Shown here: positions 1 through 7,305 of the stretch, piece after piece
Position numbering within the stretch: position 1 is the stretch's first letter
Layout: each line of letters begins with the position of its first letter
Source: Acidobacteriota bacterium
GTDB lineage: Bacteria; Acidobacteriota; Terriglobia; Terriglobales; Acidobacteriaceae
NCBI GenBank assembly: GCA_023441255.1
Contig: JAEZPW010000330.1
Coordinates: forward strand, 1-17,130
Length of the DNA: 17,130 nt
Direction: 5' to 3'
Notes under the pieces: model-generated
What the model was told of the DNA's origin: nothing
Seen by the model: the letters and a program-made list of their open reading frames with translations, nothing else
Database searches by the model: none
Program-made: the position numbers and the translations under genes

Positions 1-40
1 CATCAAGTACGTGTGGGTAACGCCCTGGTTCAACGTGTAA
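1..40 (+). CDS. 3' end of an upstream gene (product unknown)
   Basis: An open frame enters from the left edge and ends at TAA 38-40. The last residues read IKYVWVTPWFNV. It stops 12 bases before the GTG of the octaheme cytochrome, so the two are very likely co-transcribed and the visible fragment is probably a real gene end. In comparable gene clusters the preceding gene is often a cytochrome b or another membrane subunit of a quinol-oxidising complex, but 12 residues cannot prove that. Confidence 0.55.
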   Translation, partial: IKYVWVTPWFNV

Positions 41-52
41 CGGGAGGATTCG

Positions 53-3000
53 GTGCCGGACAAACCAATCCCCAACGACGATCCGATCGTAAGCAAGTCC
101 TACGCGGGCTACTACACAATCGCCATCGCGGTGTTGATGGCTACGCTCTTTTGGGCGTTATGGGATGAGGCCTTTGGACAACGGCCGTGGAAGGCTTACC
201 AGGAGAAGTGGAAAGAGCGGTATACCGCGTTCCTGAAGAATGCCAAATCCACTTCCGCAAACTCGCAGAAGGAGATCGAGAGCAGTTCGGAGTACCAGCA
301 ACTCGAACAGGAGTATAAACAGGCTTACGAGGCGGCGCGTCCCCGCAGGGACGAGATTGAAAAGCAACTCACCGATCTGAACAGCAAGATCCTGGCCGTA
401 CAAAGCGTGTTTACGGACCGTCGCGCGTACGTGAACGCACTGACGTACAACATCGAGACCGAGACCAGTCCTTCCAGCAAGAAGAGCATGCAGCAGGACC
501 TCGAGAAGTACAAGAGCCGGAAGTCCACGGTCGTGTACCCCGACGGTCACAAGGAACAATACAACTACGATCAGCTGGAGCAGACGTACAACACGCTAAG
601 GGACGCGCGAACAAAAGCCAGCGCGGCATTGGGAGAAATCCTGAAGCCCGTTACGGAAGCTAACGCCAAGCTGACAGCCTACATCTCGGACCACACGGTC
701 GACCTGACGCCGGCCCAAGTGGACGGCCTGCGTAAAAAGGCCGCCGACCTCGATCCTGCCATCCAGCAGATCAACGTGGCGGAAGCGAATATCGTGGACC
801 GATGTGAATCGTGTCACATGGGCATACGCGAGCCTCTGAAGATCACCGCCGCCGGGATGAGTGCCCATGGAAGCAAGAAACCTGACGAATACGCGCAGGC
901 GTTTGTGAGTCACCCTGAGCCGGAATTGCTGAAGATCCACAATCCAGAGAAGTTTGGCTGCTCGCCGTGTCATCAGGGCAATGGGCGCGCGACGACCAGC
1001 GTGGAGAAGGCCCACGGCTACTACGAGCACTGGTTGTGGCCAATGTTCCGCAAAGAAAACGTGGAGGCGGGATGCCAGACTTGTCACGCGGCCGATATGG
1101 TGCTGGTTAGCGGGGACGTCGGCTGGACGATCAGCGAAGGGAAGGACCTTTTCCGGCAAAGAGGGTGCGTGGGCTGCCACCGCTACGAGGGCTACGACAA
1201 AGAGCCTGAGGAACTGAACTCGATCAGCCAGCAGATGAAGTTGCTGGAGCAGGAGAAGAAGGACAACCTGAAGCAAGCCGCCTACCTGATGAAACAGGCC
1301 GATGCGGCTGAAAGCAATGATGAGGCGAACCAGCTGAACGAAAAAGCCGTTGCGCTGAAGGTTGCGAACAGCAAGATCGACGGGCGCATTCAGCAGATCG
1401 ATTTTCGGTCGCACGACTTGATGCAAGACATGAAGAAGGTCGGCCCGAACCTGAAGGACGTCCGACTCAAACTGAACAAGAACTGGATTCCCGTATGGCT
1501 GAAGAAGCCCACCGACTTTCGCCCGACCACAAAGATGCCGAACTTCCGCCTGAACGAGGAGCAGATCCGGGCTATTTCGGCTTACGTGTGGCAGAGTGCA
1601 TTGACCGATACCCTGCCTGCGCAGCAACCCGGAAACGCCGCGCGAGGAAAAGAGCTCTTCGAAACACGCGGGTGCATGGCTTGCCATAGCATCGGAGAAG
1701 GCGACCAGATGCAGGGCGGCACTTTCGCCGCGAACCTGACGCGTGTTGGAGAAAAGGCGAACTACAACTATCTGGTGCGCTGGATCCACAACGCGCGTCA
1801 GCGCACGCGACCGTATTGCCCCTATGAGAAGAAAGATATCGGCCCCGAAGATTACGCGAAGAAGGGCCTGCCTTACGTGTTCGATCTGCAGCACAGCAAA
1901 TGCCCGAACGACGGGCATGAGTTGCAGGTGCAGAACATGACGGTGATGCCGAGCCTGCGTCTGAGCGAGCAGGATGCGCAGGACATCGCCACTTACCTGA
2001 TCACACAAAAAAAGCAGGAACCGTCATCCTATCCGGACGCTTCCTTTATGGACGACCCGAAGCTGAAGGCTGAAGGCAAGAAGTGGATCCAGCATTTCGG
2101 TTGTGCCGGATGCCACGAGATTGCAGGGCTCGAAGACGAAGGGCGCATCGGTACGGAACTGACTGCTGAGGGCAGTAAGCCGATTGACCGGCTCGACTTC
2201 GCGCTCTTTACCGAAGCGGCGCAGCGCGGGAGCAAAGAACCGATTACCAATCCCGACGATCTGCAGCGGCTGCCGGAAGGCCCGGCAAAGGACCCCTGGT
2301 ACAACCACAAAGGTTTCTTTGAACACAAGCTGGCGGAGCCCAACATCTTCGACCAGGGCAAGATCAAGTCGGAGACCGAGAAACTCCGCATGCCCAATGT
2401 CCACCTGGACAAGGAACAGATCAACGCGCTGACAACCTTCCTGTTAGGCAGCCAGGATACATCGCTGCCCGATAGTTACCAGTACAAGCCGGGCGATACG
2501 CGGCGCGATATCCAGGAAGGCTGGTGGGTCGTTAAGAAATATAACTGCATGGGGTGCCATCAATTCATACCTGGCCAAAAGACGGTTTTGATGGGCCTGC
2601 AGCGCTACAAGGACAATCAGGAACAGTTGCCGCCGAAGCTGCTGACGGAAGGCGCTCGCGTGGATCCCGAGTGGCTGAGAAAGTTCCTGGCCAATCCGGC
2701 GCTGGATGCGACCGACACCAACCGCAACGGGGTTCGTTCGTATCTTGCGGTACGTATGCCGACCTTCTCATTCTCGGACAGCGAACTGCGCAAGCTGGTG
2801 CGCTTCTTCGAGGCGCTCTCGCAGCAGCCGATCCCTTACATTCCCGAGCAGGTGCCGACTCTCTCGGCTAAGGAAACGGACATGGCGCGCAGTTTGTTCT
2901 CGAGCACTGCGGCCCCGTGCTTGAAGTGCCATGCGACGGGAGATCCACAGCACGACAAGACGGCCACCGCACCGAATTTCCTGCTGGCCAAAGAACGCCT

Positions 3001-3325
3001 GAAACCTGACTGGGTGGAGCGCTGGATCGTTGATCCCCAAGCGATCAGCCCGGGAACATCGATGCCATCGGGACTGTTCAAAAAGGAGCACGACCAATGG
3101 GTCTTTGCCGGCCCCACACCGCCATCTTTCCAGGGTTACGATAAGGACCATACGAAGTTGCTCGTCGACTACATTTTTCAGCTGACGCCCGAGGAGCAGC
3201 GGCGAGTTGGTAGCGCGAGGGGCCGAGCCAGCATCTCAAATCCGTCTGCGACGACCAGGCGGCAGTCAGGCAGGAAGAGCCCACCGAACTCAACCACGAC
3301 AACGGCCGGTGGAGGTTCGCACTAA
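53..3325 (+). CDS. membrane-anchored octaheme c-type cytochrome
   Basis: This 1090-residue protein has one N-terminal membrane helix (about 18-40), a long charged helical, probably coiled-coil stretch (about 45-245), then eight CxxCH heme c sites with the first Cys at residues 251, 303, 341, 372, 541, 684, 832 and 956. Hemes 4 to 8 are each followed by a Met-Pro motif (M495, M632, M780, M902, M1004), the usual sixth ligand of class I cytochrome c, so the C-terminal two thirds looks like five class I modules. Hemes 1-3 lack such a Met and may be bis-His. A second charged helical insert (about 385-450) lies inside module 4. The tail after residue 1055 is rich in Ser, Thr and Arg and probably disordered. 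The GTG start follows GGGAGG at 42-47. The protein should sit on the periplasmic face, carrying electrons from a membrane quinol oxidoreductase to soluble acceptors. Heme count is seen directly; partner and direction are inferred. Confidence 0.93.
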   Translation: MPDKPIPNDDPIVSKSYAGYYTIAIAVLMATLFWALWDEAFGQRPWKAYQEKWKERYTAFLKNAKSTSANSQKEIESSSEYQQLEQEYKQAYEAARPRRDEIEKQLTDLNSKILAVQSVFTDRRAYVNALTYNIETETSPSSKKSMQQDLEKYKSRKSTVVYPDGHKEQYNYDQLEQTYNTLRDARTKASAALGEILKPVTEANAKLTAYISDHTVDLTPAQVDGLRKKAADLDPAIQQINVAEANIVDRCESCHMGIREPLKITAAGMSAHGSKKPDEYAQAFVSHPEPELLKIHNPEKFGCSPCHQGNGRATTSVEKAHGYYEHWLWPMFRKENVEAGCQTCHAADMVLVSGDVGWTISEGKDLFRQRGCVGCHRYEGYDKEPEELNSISQQMKLLEQEKKDNLKQAAYLMKQADAAESNDEANQLNEKAVALKVANSKIDGRIQQIDFRSHDLMQDMKKVGPNLKDVRLKLNKNWIPVWLKKPTDFRPTTKMPNFRLNEEQIRAISAYVWQSALTDTLPAQQPGNAARGKELFETRGCMACHSIGEGDQMQGGTFAANLTRVGEKANYNYLVRWIHNARQRTRPYCPYEKKDIGPEDYAKKGLPYVFDLQHSKCPNDGHELQVQNMTVMPSLRLSEQDAQDIATYLITQKKQEPSSYPDASFMDDPKLKAEGKKWIQHFGCAGCHEIAGLEDEGRIGTELTAEGSKPIDRLDFALFTEAAQRGSKEPITNPDDLQRLPEGPAKDPWYNHKGFFEHKLAEPNIFDQGKIKSETEKLRMPNVHLDKEQINALTTFLLGSQDTSLPDSYQYKPGDTRRDIQEGWWVVKKYNCMGCHQFIPGQKTVLMGLQRYKDNQEQLPPKLLTEGARVDPEWLRKFLANPALDATDTNRNGVRSYLAVRMPTFSFSDSELRKLVRFFEALSQQPIPYIPEQVPTLSAKETDMARSLFSSTAAPCLKCHATGDPQHDKTATAPNFLLAKERLKPDWVERWIVDPQAISPGTSMPSGLFKKEHDQWVFAGPTPPSFQGYDKDHTKLLVDYIFQLTPEEQRRVGSARGRASISNPSATTRRQSGRKSPPNSTTTTAGGGSH

Positions 3326-3365
3326 GGTTTTGATTCTTCAAAAACAATGTCAGGAAGGCAATGCC

Positions 3366-4151
3366 ATGAAACGAAAAGAATGTCTAGCAGTTGTCGCTAC
3401 GTTTGCCTTGCTCGGCGTCCTCCTTCTCGCTGGCTGCAGCAAGAAGGAAAGCACGGAGCAGTCCTCCAACACAGAACCTGAGAAGACGGCGGCGGCAGCA
3501 CCCGCCACGCCGATCGACCCAAATACGGTCGCGACCGTCACTGGAACGGTGAAGTTCGACGGGACAGCGCCAAAGCCGGCGAAGATTGATATGAGCCAGG
3601 ACCCTGCCTGCAAGGGCAACAACACAGCCGAGACCGTTGTTGCTGATGGTGGCAAGCTGGCCAACGTGTTTGTCTATGTGAAGGACGGCCTCGGCAATCG
3701 CAACTTTCAGGCTCCCACGAATCCTGCCACGATCGACCAGAAGGGATGTCAGTATCACCCGCATGTGCTGGGGGTGATGACCGGGCAGCCGGTGGAGGTG
3801 AGGAACGACGATCCGACCACGCACAACATCCATCCGACACCGAAGGACAACCGGGAGTGGAATGAATCGCAACCTCCGCAGGCCGCCCCTATAAACAAGA
3901 GCTTCGCCCGAGAAGAGATCATGCTGCCGGTGAAGTGTAACCAGCATCCATGGATGAAGATGTACGTGAACGTGGTGAAGAGCCCGTTCTTCGCTGTCAC
4001 TGACAAAGACGGCAAGTACGAGATCAAGGGGCTGCCTCCGGGCGACTATACGCTGGCGTTCGTGCACGAGAAGCTGGGCGAGCAGGACCAGAAGGTTACC
4101 TTGGCGCCCAAGGACAGCAAAACGGTTGATACTAGCTTCAAACAACAATAA
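3366..4151 (+). CDS. cupredoxin-like lipoprotein with carboxypeptidase-regulatory-like domain
   Basis: The frame is open further upstream, but ATG 3366 is the sensible start: AGGAAGG lies 7 bases before it and it begins a lipoprotein signal peptide with lipobox LLAGC (Cys24), giving 261 residues. After an Ala/Pro/Glu-rich linker (about 25-55) comes a beta-sandwich with likely type 1 copper ligands His153 (in THNIHP) and Cys191, His194 and Met197 (in CNQHPWM). The following stretch (FFAVTDKDGKYEIKGLPPG, about 208-226) is typical of carboxypeptidase regulatory-like domains. I recognise this as a family with a CxxHPWMK motif seen in acidobacterial and planctomycete proteins. It would be anchored in the membrane facing the periplasm. 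It sits 40 bases after the octaheme gene, so a role as electron acceptor or shuttle to the oxidase is attractive but inferred. Copper binding has not been shown for this protein. Confidence 0.88.
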   Translation: MKRKECLAVVATFALLGVLLLAGCSKKESTEQSSNTEPEKTAAAAPATPIDPNTVATVTGTVKFDGTAPKPAKIDMSQDPACKGNNTAETVVADGGKLANVFVYVKDGLGNRNFQAPTNPATIDQKGCQYHPHVLGVMTGQPVEVRNDDPTTHNIHPTPKDNREWNESQPPQAAPINKSFAREEIMLPVKCNQHPWMKMYVNVVKSPFFAVTDKDGKYEIKGLPPGDYTLAFVHEKLGEQDQKVTLAPKDSKTVDTSFKQQ

Positions 4152-4172
4152 GGGAGCAGCGAATCACCCGTG

Positions 4173-4469
4173 ATGCTCGTCATTCAAGTTCTGCTGGGAC
4201 TGATCCCTCTGCTGGGAATCGTCTGGATCTTCGTCACCGGTACTCTGGCTACAGTGGACGGACTGTTCATGAGCCTGATTTTACTGACGATTTCCGGCGT
4301 TCTCATGCTGATGCCGATGCTGGAATTGCGCGCCCGCGTGCTTAAGTCCCGGGAAGACCGTAAAAAGTCTGTGGCTCCCGCAGAACAGAAGGTAACGGCG
4401 AAGACCAGTGCGGCTGCACAGTCGCAGAAGGCGAGCGAGTCCCCGCAGCCGCAGAAGACGACGAGTTGA
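4173..4469 (+). CDS. small two-helix membrane protein, unknown function
   Basis: Two hydrophobic helices (about residues 2-24 and 29-50) with a short turn are followed by a basic and then Ala/Ser/Lys/Gln-rich tail of about 45 residues. The tail is probably cytoplasmic by the positive-inside rule and disordered. I chose ATG 4173 (98 residues); a GTG directly before it (4170) is an equal alternative. AGGGAG at 4151-4156 is somewhat far upstream, 16 bases from the ATG. It begins 21 bases after the cupredoxin gene and is probably in the same transcript. No family recognised. It may be an assembly or anchoring subunit of the electron-transfer module, which is inferred only from position. Confidence 0.7.
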   Translation: MLVIQVLLGLIPLLGIVWIFVTGTLATVDGLFMSLILLTISGVLMLMPMLELRARVLKSREDRKKSVAPAEQKVTAKTSAAAQSQKASESPQPQKTTS

Positions 4470-4487
4470 CGCGGTTACGTCAGCAAC

Positions 4488-4757
4488 ATGGCAACGCTGA
4501 GGCTCAAGATCGACGTGTCAGGCACTGTCGGTGAAGAGGCGTGGCGTAACCTGTGTCAGTTTGAGGAGATTCAAAGCGCAGGCTTCGGGCCTCGTTTCGG
4601 AAGTGGCGGTGTTTGCCATCATTCGCCGGACACTCCGCATGCACCGGGCGAGTGGATTGGCGCCGAAGTGAGGCTCCGGACACCTCTACTGGCGCAGTAC
4701 GCGGTTTCCCATTACCTTAAGCAGCCCCGGGTGCTCGACGCGGACGTAACAAATTGA
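4488..4757 (+). CDS. hypothetical protein, 89 residues
   Basis: An ATG-started frame fills the space between the two-helix protein (18 bases upstream) and the HEAT/barrel-sandwich protein, and its TGA overlaps the possible TTG start of the latter. The product is soluble, with no signal peptide or membrane helix, and starts with a strand-like MATLRLKIDV segment. I recognise no motif, and no Shine-Dalgarno sequence is visible. The snug fit between two same-strand genes is the main argument for it; the lack of a ribosome site and of a known family argues against. It may be a real but poorly conserved gene or a chance ORF. Confidence 0.42.
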   Translation: MATLRLKIDVSGTVGEEAWRNLCQFEEIQSAGFGPRFGSGGVCHHSPDTPHAPGEWIGAEVRLRTPLLAQYAVSHYLKQPRVLDADVTN

Positions 4758-5656
4758 ACATGCAAATGTCATCGGCAACGCCGCAGAATACGACGAGCGA
4801 AACACAGCGGGTACCGGACCAGGCAAAGCCCCGGCGGATGTCCAGGCGCAACCGGATTCTGTTCTTTTTGACCGCCTGGCTGATTGTGCTGATGCCATTC
4901 CTGTTCTGGTGGAGCACGTGGTTCGGCCGCTCGCTCTCGGACCGGGAACTGACAAAATATCTTTCAGATGACTCACACCCACGACACATTCAGCACGCCT
5001 TGGTGCAGATCGGCGAACGGATGTCACGGCGTGATGCAAGGGTGTCGCAGTGGTATCCGCGCGTAACGCAGCTGGCGTCGTATCCAGTTGAACAGGTTCG
5101 TAATACAGACGCGTGGGTTATGGGGCAGGACACGTCCGTGCCAGCATTTCACGATGCATTACTCAAGATGCTCGATGATTCGTCGTTGATGGTGCGAGGC
5201 AATGCCGCGCTGTCGCTGGTGCGATTTGGGGATAGTACCGGCCGCCCGCAGATACTAGCTCTGCTCGAACCGACAGAAATCACCGCGCCGGAATCCGGCA
5301 AGATCATCGACGCCAGCGCACCGGGCACTGCCATCCATCAGGGAGGTGTTGTCGTGAAGCTGCAATCCGGGGAAAGGACGATCGAGGTGCGCTCGCCAAT
5401 CTCGGGGCGCTTGCGTACTCTGTCAGTCCGGCCGGGACAGACCGTCGATGCCGCGACGAGCATGGCCGTTGTCGATCCGGGGACTGATCAGGTGTGGGAG
5501 GCTTTGCGCGCTCTGTACCTGGTGGGAACAGCGGACGATCTGCCAGCAGTCAGCCGCTACAAGCGCGACTCGACCGATATTCCGGACCATGTGCGAAAAC
5601 AGGCGGTCGAAACGGAAGCGGCGATCCGCCAGCGGCAGAATGAACCCCCGCACTAG
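4754..5656 (+). CDS. membrane protein with HEAT-like repeats and an embedded lipoyl/HlyD-like barrel-sandwich domain
   Basis: Residue numbers are counted from TTG 4754, whose TTGA overlaps the previous stop; ATG 4760 is equally possible, and neither has a clear ribosome site. A basic cytoplasmic N-terminus (about 1-33) precedes one membrane helix (about 34-55). Next come amphipathic helices resembling HEAT repeats (about 60-172), with a recognisable repeat near DDSSLMVRGNAALSLVRFGD. A barrel-sandwich domain follows (about 175-242), made of two similar half-motifs, TAPESGKI and RSPISGRL, each ending in a Gly-x-x-(Val/Ile) turn. Helical segments resume after about 245. The second half-motif has no Lys at the usual lipoyl/biotinyl position, so the domain is probably not modified and resembles membrane-fusion-protein hammerheads. 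It is the last + strand gene of the cluster. Function unknown; a scaffold for the respiratory complex is a guess. Confidence 0.8.
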   Translation: MNMQMSSATPQNTTSETQRVPDQAKPRRMSRRNRILFFLTAWLIVLMPFLFWWSTWFGRSLSDRELTKYLSDDSHPRHIQHALVQIGERMSRRDARVSQWYPRVTQLASYPVEQVRNTDAWVMGQDTSVPAFHDALLKMLDDSSLMVRGNAALSLVRFGDSTGRPQILALLEPTEITAPESGKIIDASAPGTAIHQGGVVVKLQSGERTIEVRSPISGRLRTLSVRPGQTVDAATSMAVVDPGTDQVWEALRALYLVGTADDLPAVSRYKRDSTDIPDHVRKQAVETEAAIRQRQNEPPH

Positions 5657-5675
5657 TTGTTACCGCAGAGCTTCT

Positions 5676-6548
5676 TCACCGCAGCAATTCTTTCAATGCT
5701 TCGCCTATTTCCGGATGCACGAAGTGAAACCCACTTTCCTCCAGTTTTTGCGGCACAACGCGTTGACCTGACAGGAGCAGTGCCTCGCCCATTTCGCCGA
5801 ACAACATCTTGATAGCGACATCGGGGACGGGGAAGATTGTGGGTCTATGCAGGGCGGCGCCAAGCGCCTTTGTGAAGTCAGCGTTCGTTACGGGGTTCGG
5901 CGCAACCAGATTCACCGGGCCATTGAGCGATTCTGTTGCGAGCGCGTAAAGCATTCCCCCGATCACATCATCGAGTGCAACCCAACTCATCCACTGCTTG
6001 CCCGATCCTACGCGACCCCCGACTCCGAGTCGAAAGGGCGTTAGCATCTGCTTGAGCGCCCCGCCTTTGGGAGTGAGCACGACGCCGATGCGGAAGTTGA
6101 TTACTCTTACGCCGGCTTTGCAGGCGGGATCAGTCGCGGCTTCCCACTCGCGGGCGACATGGGAGAGAAAGTCGTTGCCGGAGGGGGAAGTCTCGGTCAG
6201 GATCTCGTCCCCGTGTGGGCCGTAGTAGCCTACGGCGGACGCGACAATAAGGACTTTCGCGCCCATCGCAATGGCGCTTGCAGTGAGTCTGCGCGTGCCT
6301 TCTACGCGGCTGTCCAGAATGGCGGCCTTCTTCTGTCTCGTCCACCGGCCCATGATGGTCTCGCCGGCAAGGTGGATTATTGCGTCGAACCCCTCCGCGG
6401 TCAGTCGAAGGTCGGGAGTCCATTGAATCTCGTGTTGCTCGTTGGCAGAGTGACGGACGAGGGTTGACACTTCATGTCCACGCGCTCTTAGTTCAGGAAC
6501 AAGATGACTGCCAATGAGGCCCGACGCACCACTTACGAGAACCTTCAC
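5676..6548 (-). CDS. TIGR01777-type NAD(P)-dependent epimerase (YfcH-like)
   Basis: This 290-residue short-chain dehydrogenase-like protein has an N-terminal Rossmann fold with the nucleotide-binding motif GASGLIG (7-13), and the family signatures SAVGYYG (104-110), RIGVVL (153-158) and GSGKQWMSWV (181-190). The C-terminal 50 residues match the DUF1731 domain of this group (VPQKLEESGF region). Length is normal for the family. The GTG start is preceded by GGGAGG (complement of 6553-6558) four bases away. It is the last gene of the - strand cox cluster, 48 bases after the ferredoxin-like gene, and converges on the + strand cluster with 19 bases between stops. The substrate of most members is unknown; E. 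coli YfcH and plant and cyanobacterial SulA-like homologues belong here. No link to the oxidase is obvious. Confidence 0.92.
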   Translation of the reverse strand: MKVLVSGASGLIGSHLVPELRARGHEVSTLVRHSANEQHEIQWTPDLRLTAEGFDAIIHLAGETIMGRWTRQKKAAILDSRVEGTRRLTASAIAMGAKVLIVASAVGYYGPHGDEILTETSPSGNDFLSHVAREWEAATDPACKAGVRVINFRIGVVLTPKGGALKQMLTPFRLGVGGRVGSGKQWMSWVALDDVIGGMLYALATESLNGPVNLVAPNPVTNADFTKALGAALHRPTIFPVPDVAIKMLFGEMGEALLLSGQRVVPQKLEESGFHFVHPEIGEALKELLR

Positions 6549-6596
6549 GCCGCCTCCCGATGAGAGATGAAGCGTAACGCGCCGTCAGGGGGCTTT

Positions 6597-6968
6597 TCAA
6601 ATTGCCATGACGCCGACCTCTTTTTCGACCTCGGTCGTGTCCACCATGACAATGGCGTCCCACGGGCAACCGTCGAGGAAACAGCCGTCCGGGCCTTTGC
6701 TGATGCACTTCTTGCAACCGATACAAAGGAGCGGGTCAACCTGGATTCGGCCAAACGGCGGGTGATCTTCGTCGGGCACCCAGAACATACAGTCCTCGAC
6801 CGGGCAGTATTCAACACAGGCGGGCGATCCGGCGCAACCTGTACAACATTCCGTGATGACGGCTAGTTCCTTAGGCTTCTTCTTGCGAGGCGTGGCTATA
6901 CCCGTTGACTTTGGCTCAGACTTGAGTTCGTCGGGAACTAGACCGACGGCTTTGGCGGCGTCGGGCAT
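6597..6968 (-). CDS. two-cluster [4Fe-4S] ferredoxin-like protein
   Basis: The frame opens further upstream (GTG at 7043, no ribosome site), but ATG 6968 follows GGAGAG at a proper distance and gives 123 residues. After a Lys-rich N-terminal 35 residues come two cysteine groups: C41, C42, C45, C51, C55-Pro, C60, and C82, C85, C88, C96, C101-Pro. The CxxC...CxxxCP layout is that of bacterial dicluster ferredoxins, with a longer spacing in the first group (AGSPA between C45 and C51) and in the second (C88 to C96). There is no signal peptide, so it should be cytoplasmic, perhaps as an electron-transfer subunit or soluble carrier. It lies downstream of the cox genes and probably shares their transcript. 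Its partner is unknown; a ferredoxin has no standard role in cytochrome c oxidase. Confidence 0.88.
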   Translation of the reverse strand: MPDAAKAVGLVPDELKSEPKSTGIATPRKKKPKELAVITECCTGCAGSPACVEYCPVEDCMFWVPDEDHPPFGRIQVDPLLCIGCKKCISKGPDGCFLDGCPWDAIVMVDTTEVEKEVGVMAI

Positions 6969-6989
6969 GACTGTAATCTCTCCTTCGAA

Positions 6990-7019
6990 GAGGGCTAGTG
7001 TCGGCGAAAACGCCCCCTC
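6990..7019 (-). other. intercistronic stem-loop between CxxC protein and ferredoxin genes
   Basis: On the transcript strand an inner GGCG-TTTT-CGCC hairpin (7014-7003) sits inside an outer GAGGG/CCCTC stem (7019-7015 with 6994-6990), with an eight-base bulge on one side. No U-run follows, so it is not a classical terminator. It ends about ten bases before the ribosome site of the ferredoxin-like gene and could act in mRNA processing or translation. The pairing is seen; the role is inferred. Confidence 0.3.
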
Positions 7020-7020
7020 G

Positions 7021-7305
7021 TTAGCTTCGCATACGTGGGGCACCGAGCTGTCGAAGATTATCCGAATTCAATTGTTCTTCGACGGCGTCGCGGTCACGCT
7101 TCCTGCCGTATCGAAAGGCAAGCCCCATCCCCAAGGTCATGAATCCGACCGGCGGTACGAGCAAAACAAGCACGGCGCGGCTGATGGCGCGCTGTCCGTC
7201 TTTGGTTGCGCCACTCGCGTTGCTGTAGCACATGGCACAGCCCTGCGAGAAAGCAGGTGACGCCATGCCAATCAGCAACAGCCCAGCAGCAATTCGCAGC
7301 TTCAT
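7021..7305 (-). CDS. small exported/membrane protein with a CxxC motif
   Basis: This 94-residue protein starts with a cleavable-looking signal peptide (MKLR then a hydrophobic core to about residue 19, AFSQ), directly followed by CAMCYSNA, in which Cys23 and Cys26 form a CxxC pair at the start of the mature protein. A second hydrophobic helix (about 43-64) and a charged cytoplasmic tail follow. The ATG overlaps the stop of cox subunit IV in an ATGA junction, so translation is coupled, and GGGAG lies ten bases upstream. I recall similar small proteins in acidobacterial cox clusters but no named family. A metal- or thiol-related role in assembly of the oxidase, such as copper handling, is possible and unproven. 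Its place within the operon supports a real gene. Confidence 0.82.
   Translation of the reverse strand: MKLRIAAGLLLIGMASPAFSQGCAMCYSNASGATKDGQRAISRAVLVLLVPPVGFMTLGMGLAFRYGRKRDRDAVEEQLNSDNLRQLGAPRMRS

Noticed and set aside
596..2008. 470-codon ORF on the - strand opposite the octaheme cytochrome gene
   Set aside because: It is antisense to a gene with eight clear heme sites; the translation has no domain, and its length is explained by GC-rich codon bias in the sense frame.
3384..4148. 254-codon - strand ORF opposite the cupredoxin gene
   Set aside because: The sense frame has a lipobox, copper ligands and a good ribosome site; the antisense product has none of these.
5224..5480. Biotin or lipoyl attachment domain with a modified lysine
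   Set aside because: The fold-like half-motifs are present, but no lysine stands at the expected turn (RSPISGRL instead of an E-x-x-K-type site), so covalent modification is unlikely.
5657..5675. Terminator between the convergent clusters
   Set aside because: Only 19 bases separate the stops, and neither strand shows a GC-rich hairpin with a U-run there.
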